A program made the translations under genes and the position numbers. 64,000 bases of DNA from Desulfobacterium sp. Lineage in GTDB: Bacteria > Desulfobacterota > Desulfobacteria > Desulfobacterales > Desulfobacteraceae. The notes beneath the pieces were generated by a model that saw nothing but the letters and a program-made list of their open reading frames with translations, ran no database searches and was not told the DNA's origin. The stretch's first letter is position 1; the number at the start of each line of letters is the position of its first letter. Location: positions 62,001 through 126,000 of the forward strand of contig JAQYWC010000011.1 in the NCBI GenBank assembly GCA_030145245.1, in the 5' to 3' direction. This document shows positions 8,165 to 16,892 of the stretch, one piece after another.

Positions 8165-10876
8165 TTACATATCCTTGATGGCGGCCTGGGCCGCAGCAAG
8201 CCTTGCAATGGGTACCCGGTAGGGTGAGCAGCTCACATAGGTCAGCCCGGTTCTGTGGCAGAATTCCACGGAATCGGGATCTCCTCCGTGCTCGCCGCAG
8301 ATGCCAAGCTTGATGTCCGGCCTGGTTTTCCGGCCCCGCTCCACGGAAATCTCGATCAGTTTGCCAACGGCCTCCTGGTCAAGGGTTTCAAAGGGATCGG
8401 CTTCGAGGATGGCGTTGTCGATGTAGTCGTTCATGAACGAGCCGATGTCGTCCCGGCTGAAACCAAAGGTCATCTGGGTGAGATCGTTGGTTCCAAAGGA
8501 GAAGAACTCGGCATGCTCTGCCATGCGGTCTGCCATGAGCGCTGCCCTGGGGATCTCGATCATGGTGCCGAACTGGTGATCGATGGCGTCGATGCCGTAC
8601 TTTTCCAGGACTTCTTCGTAGACCTTTTTGGCGATGTTTTTGACAAAAAGGATCTCGTTTTCATTACAGGTCACGGGAACCATGATCTCGGCCTGGGGAG
8701 TCTTGCCCTGTTTTATCAGCTCGGCAGACGCCTCAAAAATGGCCCTGATCTGCATGGCGGAAATCTCGGGGTAGGTGATGCCCAGCCGTACGCCCCTGTG
8801 GCCCATCATTGGGTTTGATTCATGGAGGTCGAGGCTTCGCTTTTTGATCTCCTCAAGATCGATGCACAGCTCCCTTGCCAGCTCTTCCTGGTTTTCCGGG
8901 GACTGGGGAACAAACTCATGGAGGGGGGGATCAAGGAGCCGCAGGGTGACGGGTTTTCCGTCCATAACCTCCAGGGTGTCCTGGATCTCCTTTTTAACAA
9001 AGGGAAACAGCTCTTCCAGGGCCCGCTCGCGCTCGTCAATGGACTTGCTCAGGATCATCTTTCTCAAGAGGAACAGGGGCCTGTCGGAATCCTGGCCGTA
9101 GAACATGTGCTCGGTCCTGAAGAGGCCGATGCCTTCGGCACCGAATTTCAGGGCCTGGGCCGCATCTGACGGTGTGTCTGCATTGGTCCTGACCTTTAAC
9201 CTGCGGTAACGGTCGGCAACGGCCATGAACTGCCGGAACCTGGGGTTCTCGGTGGAGTTCTTCATCTTGAGGCTGCCTTCGTAGGCAAGACCCTTTGTGC
9301 CGTTCAGGGTGAAAATGTCACCCTCCTTAAAGACCCGTGTGCCTGCGGTGAGCTCCCGCTTTTCATAGTTGATCTTGATGCCGCCTGCACCCACGATACA
9401 GCATTTCCCCCAGCCCCTTGCAACAAGGGCCGCGTGGCTTGTCATGCCGCCCCGTGCCGTGAGGATGCCGACCGCAGCCCGCATGCCCTCAATATCTTCG
9501 GGGTTGGTCTCGTCCCGGACAAGGAGGACGTTCTTACCGTTTCTCTCCTGCCGGACAGCATCCTCGGAGGTGAAGACGATGGCGCCGAATGCGCCGCCGG
9601 GGCCTGCAGGCAGACCTTCAGCAACGATGGTCGCAGTTTCTTCCGCCACCGGATCCACAATGGGGTGGAGCATCTCGTCCAGCTGCTTGGGGTTGAGCCG
9701 GTTGATCATGGTGATTTCGTCGATCATCCCCTCGTCAAACATGTCCATGGCCATGTTCAGGGCCGCCGTTCCAGTTCTTTTTCCCACACGGCACTGGAGC
9801 ATGTACAGGTTTCCCTGCTGGATGGTGAACTCGATGTCCTGCATGTCCGAATAGTGAAGCTCAAGCCGGGTCCGGATCTGGGCCAGCTCTTCATAGATGC
9901 CGGGCATTGCCTCTTCCAGGGAGGGAAGGTGGCGGTTGTGGGACGATTTGGTGCTGTTGTTGAGGGGGTTGGGGGTTCTGATGCCGGCAACCACGTCTTC
10001 GCCCTGGGCGTTTGGCAGCCACTCCCCGTAAAAGTTGTTGTCCCCGGTGGCAGGGTCACGGGTAAAGGCAACGCCTGTGGCGGAACTGTCACCCATGTTG
10101 CCGAACACCATGCTCTGGACGTTGACCGCTGTTCCCCAGTCGTCGGGAATGTGCTCGATTCTTCGGTAGGATATGGCCCTTTTGCCGTTCCAGCTTTTGA
10201 ATACAGCGGCAATGGATCCAAACAGCTGGTCCCATGGATTGTCCGGGAACTCACAGTCAAGGGTCTCCTTGACCTTTCGTTTGAACTTGTCACACAGGAG
10301 TTTCATCTCCTGGGCGCTGATGTCCGTATCTGTCTGGTAGTTGCGGTCGTTCTTGAGATCGTTCATGATCATCTCAAGGTGGATCCTGATCCCCATGCCG
10401 TCCTTGGGCTCAAGTCCTTCTGCTTTTTCCATGACCACATCGGAATACATCATGATCAGACGCCTGTATGCGTCGTAGACAAACCATTCGTTGCCGGTCT
10501 TTTTGATGAGTCCGGGGATGGTGTCCGAGCACAACCCTACGTTGAGCACTGTTTCCATCATGCCGGGCATGGAGCTCCTGGCTCCTGAACGGCTTGAAAC
10601 CAGCAGGGGGTTGTCAGGATCGCCGAACTTCATCTGCATGGAGTCTTCGATCTTTGCCATGGCCTGCTTGATATCCCGGTCAAGGGATTCAGGTAATTTT
10701 TCACCGGCCTTGAAATAGTCGGTGCAGCACTCTGTTGAAATTGTAAATCCTGCAGGCACGGGCAGTTCGAGTCTTGCCATTTCAGCAAGGTTGGCACCCT
10801 TGCCGCCCAGCAGATTCTTCTGGGTCGCATCTCCATCTGCTTTGCCGTCGCCAAAGCCATAGATGTATTTAGTCAT
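8165..10876 (-). CDS. ppdK: pyruvate, phosphate dikinase
   Basis: A 903-residue enzyme, of normal length, that interconverts pyruvate + ATP + Pi and phosphoenolpyruvate + AMP + PPi. The order of domains is the usual one: N-terminal ATP-grasp (GGKGANLAEM near the start), central phosphohistidine domain with GGMTSHAALVARGWGK, and a C-terminal PEP-binding barrel with TMIEIPRAAL and LGICGEHGGDP carrying the catalytic Cys. It is a single-gene unit between a terminator and a divergent promoter region. Its role is glycolysis or gluconeogenesis, as is common in anaerobes. Confidence 0.97.
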   Translation of the reverse strand: MTKYIYGFGDGKADGDATQKNLLGGKGANLAEMARLELPVPAGFTISTECCTDYFKAGEKLPESLDRDIKQAMAKIEDSMQMKFGDPDNPLLVSSRSGARSSMPGMMETVLNVGLCSDTIPGLIKKTGNEWFVYDAYRRLIMMYSDVVMEKAEGLEPKDGMGIRIHLEMIMNDLKNDRNYQTDTDISAQEMKLLCDKFKRKVKETLDCEFPDNPWDQLFGSIAAVFKSWNGKRAISYRRIEHIPDDWGTAVNVQSMVFGNMGDSSATGVAFTRDPATGDNNFYGEWLPNAQGEDVVAGIRTPNPLNNSTKSSHNRHLPSLEEAMPGIYEELAQIRTRLELHYSDMQDIEFTIQQGNLYMLQCRVGKRTGTAALNMAMDMFDEGMIDEITMINRLNPKQLDEMLHPIVDPVAEETATIVAEGLPAGPGGAFGAIVFTSEDAVRQERNGKNVLLVRDETNPEDIEGMRAAVGILTARGGMTSHAALVARGWGKCCIVGAGGIKINYEKRELTAGTRVFKEGDIFTLNGTKGLAYEGSLKMKNSTENPRFRQFMAVADRYRRLKVRTNADTPSDAAQALKFGAEGIGLFRTEHMFYGQDSDRPLFLLRKMILSKSIDERERALEELFPFVKKEIQDTLEVMDGKPVTLRLLDPPLHEFVPQSPENQEELARELCIDLEEIKKRSLDLHESNPMMGHRGVRLGITYPEISAMQIRAIFEASAELIKQGKTPQAEIMVPVTCNENEILFVKNIAKKVYEEVLEKYGIDAIDHQFGTMIEIPRAALMADRMAEHAEFFSFGTNDLTQMTFGFSRDDIGSFMNDYIDNAILEADPFETLDQEAVGKLIEISVERGRKTRPDIKLGICGEHGGDPDSVEFCHRTGLTYVSCSPYRVPIARLAAAQAAIKDM

Positions 10877-10921
10877 TTTTTCCTCAATTAACGTTAAGAA
10901 GCCTCAATTGTCGTAAAGAAA

Positions 10922-10950
10922 TTGAATAGGACAAACTTGTAGAATATAAT
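10922..10950 (+). promoter_or_regulatory. sigma-70-type promoter for the ABC-F gene
   Basis: TTGAAT (10922-10927), a spacer of exactly 17 bases, and a consensus TATAAT (10945-10950) lie about 100 bases ahead of the ABC-F start at 11053. The divergent ppdK start lies on the other side, and two AATTGAGG repeats on its strand lie just upstream of ppdK. Confidence 0.6.
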
Positions 10951-11052
10951 CGGAGTTCAAGTCAAGGAATTAATGAATATGGGGGGCTATATGTGGTTCC
11001 CTGATAATTCCGGGTTTAAAATTTTACATCTTGATGGTATGATCCAGGAATT

Positions 11053-12903
11053 ATGATAAACATTGAATCGATATCAAAGGGATTTGGCGGACAAGATCTC
11101 CTTTCCAATACGGGTTTTCAGATAAATACCGGGGAAAAGATCGGCCTTGTGGGAAGAAACGGCCATGGCAAGACAACGCTGTTAAAGATGATCACCGGCC
11201 GGGAGGAGCCCGACACCGGCGCCATTCGAATTCCCGGGGACTACAGACTGGGGTATCTGACCCAGCACATCGACTTTTCAAAAGAGACCGTTCTTGAAGA
11301 GTGCATGTTGGGGCTCAACGAAAATGAGCGGGAGCATTACTGGAAGGCGGAAAAGATCCTTGCAGGCCTGGGGTTCTCCAATGAAGACATGAAACAGAGC
11401 CCGGGTGCTTTTTCCGGCGGATTTCAGGTGCGGCTAACCCTTGCCAAGGTACTGATCTCAGAGCCTGATCTCCTGATCCTGGATGAGCCCACCAACTATC
11501 TGGACATCACCTCTATCCGGTGGATTGCGGGATTCCTTCGTGCCTGGCCAAGGGAGATCCTCCTTGTCACCCATGACAGAAGCTTTATGGATTCCGTGGT
11601 CACCCACATCGCTGGTATTCACCGGACCGTTGTCCGGAAGATCGAGGGCGGCACGGACAAATACTACGAGCAGATCGTCCAGGACGAAGAGGTCTATGAA
11701 AAGACCCGGCTGAACGATGATAAGCGGCGTAAGGAGATGGAGACCTTCATCACCCGGTTCCGGGCCAAGGCCAGGCTAGCCGGCATGGTCCAGTCCAGGG
11801 TCAAGGCCCTCTCCAAGATGGAAAAACGCGAAAGCCTCAACAAGATGGAATCCCTGGAGTTCTCCTTCAAGGATCTGCCCTTTGCCGGAAAGCAGGTGAT
11901 CCGGGGCGAAAAACTGTGCTTTGCCCATGATCCTGAAATTCCCCTTATAAAAGACTTGAGTTTTACCCTGGCCCCGGAGGACCGGGTGGCCATCGTTGGA
12001 AAGAACGGCAAGGGAAAAACCACCCTGTTGAAGCTTCTGGCCCAGAAGCTTGCGCCTGTTTCCGGGGCTGTCTCTTACAATCCCGGGGTGGAGGTGGGCT
12101 ATTTTGAGCAGACCAATATCGAGTCCCTCAATCCCACGTCAACCGTGGAGGAGGAGATCCTCTTTTCCCATAAGGACCTTGACCGGCAGCAGGCAAGGAA
12201 TATCTGCGGGGCGGTGATGTTTGACGGGGACAACGCCTTAAAGCGCATCTCAGTGCTCTCGGGCGGTGAGAAGAGCCGGGTGATGCTGGGTAAACTCCTT
12301 GCAAAACCCTTGAACCTTCTGCTCCTGGATGAGCCCACCAACCATCTTGACATGGAATCCTGCGACTCCCTGGTGGCTGCCCTTGACAATTTTGGCGGTG
12401 CAGTTGTTCTTGTTACCCATAACGAGATGTTCCTCCACTCCCTTGCCAACCGGCTGATTGTTTTTAAGAACGACACCATCTTCATGTTCGAGGGAACCTA
12501 TGACGAGTTCCTTGAAAAAGAGGGATGGGACGAGGAGGAGGCCGCTGCCGACGTGTCGGAGGATAACGGTCTCAACGGATCTAAAGTTTCCAAAAAGGAG
12601 ATGCGGAAGGTCAGGAGTGAAATCATTGCCCAGCGCTCCCGGGAGGCCGGTCCCCTCAAAAAAAAGGTCCAGGCCATCGAGGAGGAGATAGAAGCCCATG
12701 AAGCCGAGCTTGAAGCCCTCAATGCCAAGATTCAGGCGGCTGTGGAGCTCCAGGACGGGAAAGCCATTGCAGAGCTCTCCTGCGGCATCGGGGAGCATCA
12801 AAACCGAATCGACGCCTTGTTTGATGATCTGGAAATTTGTTCCGAAGAACTTGATGAAATAATGAATCTGTTTGAAGAGAAGCTGACCCAGCTTGAAAGG
12901 TGA
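11053..12903 (+). CDS. ABC-F family ATPase (translation-factor type)
   Basis: A 616-residue soluble protein with two ABC ATPase cassettes and no membrane segment, the layout of ABC-F proteins (Uup/EttA/YheS group) that act on the ribosome. Cassette 1 has Walker A GRNGHGKTTLL and a Walker B ending LLILDEPTNYLD. Cassette 2 has GKNGKGKTTLL, signature LSGGEKSR and LLLLDEPTNHLDM. The linker between them is basic and helical, and the C-terminus (about 500-616) is a charged coiled coil. The first signature is SGGFQVR, a common variant. The exact subfamily cannot be fixed by eye. It is not obviously connected to the polysaccharide genes. Confidence 0.93.
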   Translation: MINIESISKGFGGQDLLSNTGFQINTGEKIGLVGRNGHGKTTLLKMITGREEPDTGAIRIPGDYRLGYLTQHIDFSKETVLEECMLGLNENEREHYWKAEKILAGLGFSNEDMKQSPGAFSGGFQVRLTLAKVLISEPDLLILDEPTNYLDITSIRWIAGFLRAWPREILLVTHDRSFMDSVVTHIAGIHRTVVRKIEGGTDKYYEQIVQDEEVYEKTRLNDDKRRKEMETFITRFRAKARLAGMVQSRVKALSKMEKRESLNKMESLEFSFKDLPFAGKQVIRGEKLCFAHDPEIPLIKDLSFTLAPEDRVAIVGKNGKGKTTLLKLLAQKLAPVSGAVSYNPGVEVGYFEQTNIESLNPTSTVEEEILFSHKDLDRQQARNICGAVMFDGDNALKRISVLSGGEKSRVMLGKLLAKPLNLLLLDEPTNHLDMESCDSLVAALDNFGGAVVLVTHNEMFLHSLANRLIVFKNDTIFMFEGTYDEFLEKEGWDEEEAAADVSEDNGLNGSKVSKKEMRKVRSEIIAQRSREAGPLKKKVQAIEEEIEAHEAELEALNAKIQAAVELQDGKAIAELSCGIGEHQNRIDALFDDLEICSEELDEIMNLFEEKLTQLER

Positions 12904-12908
12904 TCTCA

Positions 12909-13115
12909 ATGGAGAAACGAAAAATTCAGTTGATATGGGGCGCAGCCCTTGTGATGGCCGGACTCGGTGTTTTTTACAGGATTCCCCAGGTGATGCCAAA
13001 GGTTTCCGCTATTCCTGTTTTTTCAGGAGCCCCGGGAATCGTTCAATTTTGCTTTTACGTGCTCGGCGTTCTCCTTATATTTGGCGGAGGTAAGAAAATC
13101 TACGACAACCGGTAA
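12909..13115 (+). CDS. small two-pass membrane protein
   Basis: A 68-residue protein with two hydrophobic segments (about 8-24 and 40-58) separated by a short loop and ending in GGGKKIYDNR. The ATG at 12909 is chosen over a GTG at 12900 because AAGGTGA, partly within the end of the ABC-F gene, stands at good distance as a ribosome binding site. It lies between the ABC-F and PilB-like genes. I do not recognise a family. Confidence 0.6.
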   Translation: MEKRKIQLIWGAALVMAGLGVFYRIPQVMPKVSAIPVFSGAPGIVQFCFYVLGVLLIFGGGKKIYDNR

Positions 13116-13137
13116 CTCTATTTAGAGAAAGCAGCCC

Positions 13138-15354
13138 ATGAATATTCCAACCAAGGCCAGGTCAACCGGGTTGACCAAGACCATCAAGGATCAGTCAGGA
13201 GCTGGAAGGATGCGCATTGGTGAGATCCTCTCCAAGGAGGGGCAGATCACCAGCAACCAGCTCCAGAGTGCCGTTACCCAGCAGAAAAAGAGCGGGGCGA
13301 GGCTTTCCAGTGTGCTGCTCACCATGGGATTCATCGATCCGGAGACCATTGTCAACGTACTGGGAAGGATCTACAACTACAAGGTGGTCAGGATTTCGGA
13401 GATCAAGCCGAACCCGAAGATCCTGGAGCTGCTTCCCTTTGATGTTGCCAAAAAATATATGGTCTTCCCCCTGGGCATGAAGGGGGAAGAGCTTGTGGTC
13501 ACCATGACAGAGCCCACGGACACCACGGCTGTTGAAGAACTTCAGCAGGAGCTGGGCAAGACCCTCAAGATCTGCGTGTCAACGGAAAACGATGTGATCG
13601 AGGCCTACCGGGACTTCTACAAGATCACTGAGGAGGAGTACCGGGAGTTCATCCATTTTGATGACACCCAGGAACCGGACGAGCCCGTTACCTCGGTGGA
13701 CGACTTTGGATCCCTGGTGTCTGAGGCGGCAGGGGAGCTTGAGATCGAATCCGTTGCCGACGCCGATGACTATGATGAATTCAGGGCCTCGGATGCCCCC
13801 ATCATCAAGCTTGTGAACGGGATACTCATCAAGGCGGTCAACGACGGGGTGAGTGATATTCACATCGAGCCATTTGAAAAGTCCCTCCAGGTGAGGTATC
13901 GGCTGGACGGTTCCCTCTACAAGGCCATGAACCTTCCCATGTCCATCAAGAACGCAGTGATCTCCAGGCTCAAGATCCTTGCCGAACTTGATATTGCCGA
14001 GCGCAGGGTTCCCCAGGACGGCAGGATCAAGCTCAGGTTCGGGAAAAACAAGTCGGTTGACTTCCGGGTCTCAACCCTTCCCACCCTGTTCGGCGAGAGT
14101 GTGGTCATGCGTATCCTCGACCAGGGCGCCCTGAATGTGGATCTGGCAAAGCTCGGGTTCGAGCCCGATACCTTTGAGGGCATCAAGCGCTGCATCACCC
14201 GGCCCTATGGCCTGCTCCTGGTCACCGGCCCCACGGGAAGCGGAAAAACCACCACCCTTTACTCAATCCTCAACCGTCTCAACAAGGAGGATACAAAGAT
14301 TCTCACGGCTGAGGACCCGGTGGAGTTCAACTTCAGGGGGATCAACCAGGTGCCGGTAAAGGCCGATGTGGGCATGACCTTTGCTGCGGCCCTGAAATCC
14401 TTTCTCCGCCAGGATCCGGACATCATCATGGTTGGCGAGATCCGGGATATCGGTACGGCCGAGATCGCCATCAAGGCCGCCATGACCGGCCATCTTGTGT
14501 TCTCCACCCTCCACACCAACGATTGTCCCTCCACCATCGGACGCCTCGTGGACATCGGCATTCCCCCTTATATGCTGGCCTCGTCGGTCTCCATGGTGCT
14601 TTCCCAGCGCCTGGCCCGGCGGCTCTGCCCGGAGTGCAAACAGATTGTCACGGGCTACGATCCAACGGACCTGGAGCTCTACGGCTTTTCCAAGGAGGAA
14701 ATTCCCGATCTTAAGCTTTACGGCCCCAGGGGCTGCGGCACCTGCAACGGCACCGGATACAAGGGCAGGGTAGGGCTCTATGAACTCATGGAGGTGACCG
14801 ACGAGGTAGCCAAGGCGATCAACGCCGCCGTTCCCGAGGATCAACTGAGGAAGCTCGCCGTCCAGGAGGGCATGAAAACACTCCGGGACGCAGGTCTCAT
14901 CAAGGTTCGCCAGGGCGCAACCTCCCTCGATGAGGTTCTCAAGAAGACCACCATCACCAAGGAGGCCCTGCCGGCCTATCTTGTCAATCCCGATGTGGAG
15001 CGCTACGAGGACAAGGACGTGATCATCCGGGAGGGTAACACGGACATCGACTTCTTCAAGCTGATCCAGGGCGCTGTTTATGTTGTCAAGGGCGGTAAGA
15101 AGATCGCCGAGATTACCCAGCCGCACGAGTATTTCGGCGAGATGGCCGCCATCACCGGAGAACCCAGGTCCGCTTCCATCATTTCAAAGGGACGCTCGGT
15201 GATCAAGCGGTTTCCAGGGGACAAGCTCTCCGAGATCATCGAAAAATACCCTGATGTGGCATCCCATCTGTTTGGGGTTCTTGCGGGCCGCCTTGACCGG
15301 GCTGACAAGATCATGGTTAACATGATCCGCGGAATGAAGAAACCGCCCCATTAA
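13138..15354 (+). CDS. PilB/GspE-type ATPase with C-terminal cyclic-nucleotide-binding domain
   Basis: A 738-residue secretion/pilus assembly ATPase. Residues about 24-170 are the MshEN/GspE N-terminal domain (MRIGEILSKEGQIT). The motor domain has Walker A GPTGSGKTTT (Lys370), an Asp box, Walker B DPDIIMVGEIRD, a His box and a zinc-binding set CPECK and CGTCNGTGYKGR. After the normal end of GspE, residues about 622-735 form a cyclic-nucleotide-binding-like domain with FGEMAAITGEPRSASI, matching the phosphate-binding cassette of CRP/PKA-type domains. That tail is unusual and suggests second-messenger control. The start could also be 13210, which removes 24 poorly conserved residues and has an upstream AAGG. 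Confidence 0.9.
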   Translation: MNIPTKARSTGLTKTIKDQSGAGRMRIGEILSKEGQITSNQLQSAVTQQKKSGARLSSVLLTMGFIDPETIVNVLGRIYNYKVVRISEIKPNPKILELLPFDVAKKYMVFPLGMKGEELVVTMTEPTDTTAVEELQQELGKTLKICVSTENDVIEAYRDFYKITEEEYREFIHFDDTQEPDEPVTSVDDFGSLVSEAAGELEIESVADADDYDEFRASDAPIIKLVNGILIKAVNDGVSDIHIEPFEKSLQVRYRLDGSLYKAMNLPMSIKNAVISRLKILAELDIAERRVPQDGRIKLRFGKNKSVDFRVSTLPTLFGESVVMRILDQGALNVDLAKLGFEPDTFEGIKRCITRPYGLLLVTGPTGSGKTTTLYSILNRLNKEDTKILTAEDPVEFNFRGINQVPVKADVGMTFAAALKSFLRQDPDIIMVGEIRDIGTAEIAIKAAMTGHLVFSTLHTNDCPSTIGRLVDIGIPPYMLASSVSMVLSQRLARRLCPECKQIVTGYDPTDLELYGFSKEEIPDLKLYGPRGCGTCNGTGYKGRVGLYELMEVTDEVAKAINAAVPEDQLRKLAVQEGMKTLRDAGLIKVRQGATSLDEVLKKTTITKEALPAYLVNPDVERYEDKDVIIREGNTDIDFFKLIQGAVYVVKGGKKIAEITQPHEYFGEMAAITGEPRSASIISKGRSVIKRFPGDKLSEIIEKYPDVASHLFGVLAGRLDRADKIMVNMIRGMKKPPH

Positions 15355-15798
15355 TTATCCCCTTGTTCACCCTGGCCTGATAATCCAGGTTGTGGAAAAA
15401 ACTTCCCAAAAAGTATAGAAAAAATGTTATAAAGTCATAGTTTTTTACAAAAATATGATTTTGTTTTGCATTTCTCGTTTAAATTGTGAAATATTATTCT
15501 AAATAGTATAAAAAGTATGTCATTCGGAATCTAATTTCCCCACAAAATTGCGATTCAGCTTTTAAATCAAATGATTGTTTGACAATTATTTGAAATTTTG
15601 ATTTGACACAACTGTCCTTGCTATAATTGCATTGACGGACAAACAGGGCAATTCACCGGAGAGGAGTTCCGGCTGCTTGAATGTTTTTGGCGCAGTATTT
15701 GCAAGTGTAGGGGTTTTGCCTGATCGCAGCTTTCACATGAACTGGTTACACCATGTAACCCAGGAAGCGGAGCTATATATACTCCCCCAGAGGATCCC
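15355..15798 (+). promoter_or_regulatory. leader region of the sugar-nucleotide operon with promoter and palindrome
   Basis: No gene is seen in this AT-rich stretch. It contains a candidate promoter, TTGATT (15598-15603), 18-base spacer and consensus TATAAT (15622-15627), which would give a leader of about 165 bases before the wecB start. Within the leader is a perfect dyad GGTTACA-CCA-TGTAACC (15744-15760), 38 bases before the start codon, shaped like an operator or a small hairpin. No RfaH ops/JUMPstart sequence is seen. Confidence 0.5.
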
Positions 15799-16892
15799 AT
15801 GAAAATATTTCTTATTGCAGGCGCCAGACCCAATTTCATGAAGATAGCCCCCATTGCAAGGGCCTTTGACAACCATGCCGACCTTGATTATAAGATCGTT
15901 CACACGGGGCAGCACTATGACCGCAACATGAGCGACATCTTTTTTGAGGAGCTCGGCATCAGGAAGCCCGACCATCACCTGGGTGCCGGCGGAGGCTCCC
16001 ATGCCCAGCAGACCGCCCGGATCATGACGGGATTTGAAGAGACCTGCCTCGCAGACAGGCCGGATCTTGTCATTGTGGTGGGGGATGTCAACTCAACTCA
16101 ACCCTGGCCTGCTCCATTGTGGCCAAAAAGATGAACATCATGGTGGCCCACGTGGAGGCTGGCCTCAGGAGCTTTGACCTTCAGATGCCCGAAGAGATCA
16201 ACCGCATGGTCACCGACTCCATCTCAGACCTCTTTTTTGTGACCGAAGAGCAGGGCCTGGAGAACCTTCTCAACGAAGGCAAAAAAAACAACGCCATTCA
16301 CTTTGTCGGCCATGTGATGATCGACAATCTTTTTTTCCAGCTCTCCAAGCTCGAATCAATGGACCCCGCAGTGTTCCCCTCCAACCGGTTTAAGCAGGAA
16401 CATGCCGACTACGGAGTCGTGACCCTCCACAGGCCGTCCAACGTGGACAACAAAGCGTCCCTTGAATCGATCCTGACGACCCTGTCCACTGTGTCCGACA
16501 CCCTTCCCCTGATCTTTCCCATCCATCCCAGGACCCGGAAGAACATGGAACGGTTTGGGATTAAACCGTCAGACAACATAACGCTCATCGATCCCCTCTC
16601 CTATATGGAGTTCCTGAACCTCTGGAAGGACGCCAGGCTGGCCCTCACCGACTCAGGCGGCCTCCAGGAGGAGACCACGGCACTGGGCATCCCCTGTCTG
16701 ACCATTCGGGAGAACACGGAGCGCCCCATCACCGTTACACAAGGTACAAACGAACTCATGGGAACCTCCAGGGAGAAGATTCTTGACTCCTTTGACCGGA
16801 TCATGGACAATAACTGGAAAATCGGCCAGCGTCCAAAATTCTGGGACGGCAAAGCTTCAGACAGAATAGCTGATATAATTAAGGAAAAATAA
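15799..16892 (+). pseudogene. wecB: UDP-N-acetylglucosamine 2-epimerase, frameshifted
   Basis: This would be a non-hydrolysing epimerase converting UDP-GlcNAc to UDP-ManNAc. The first part (15799-16134) begins MKIFLIAGARPNFMKIAPI and contains HTGQHYD and VVGDVNST. The second part (about 16104-16892) continues with VAHVEAGLRSFD, TLHRPSNVDN and DSGGLQEE, and both parts together have normal family length. They are in different frames because TCAAC occurs three times in tandem at 16088-16102. With two copies the frame reads straight through as GDVNSTLACSIVAKK. The cause could be a true mutation, reversible slippage or a sequencing error. The final TAA overlaps the next ATG by one base. Confidence 0.88.
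16088..16102 (+). repeat. (TCAAC)3 tandem repeat at the wecB frameshift
   Basis: Three perfect TCAAC units stand exactly where the wecB reading frame breaks. Removal of one unit restores the frame and a family-like sequence, so the extra unit is the cause of the shift. Confidence 0.85.

Noticed and set aside
9434-10588. 384-codon plus-strand frame opposite ppdK
   Set aside because: It arises from the codon pattern of the conserved ppdK gene; its product has no recognisable features.
14263-15126. 287-codon minus-strand frame opposite the PilB-like gene
   Set aside because: Shadow of a well-supported gene on the other strand.
15577-15627. TTGACA boxes near the TATAAT upstream of wecB as the -35
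   Set aside because: The nearer TTGACA leaves a 13-base spacer; the TTGATT with 18 bases is the better pair. A sigma-54 reading of the same segment also fails on spacing.
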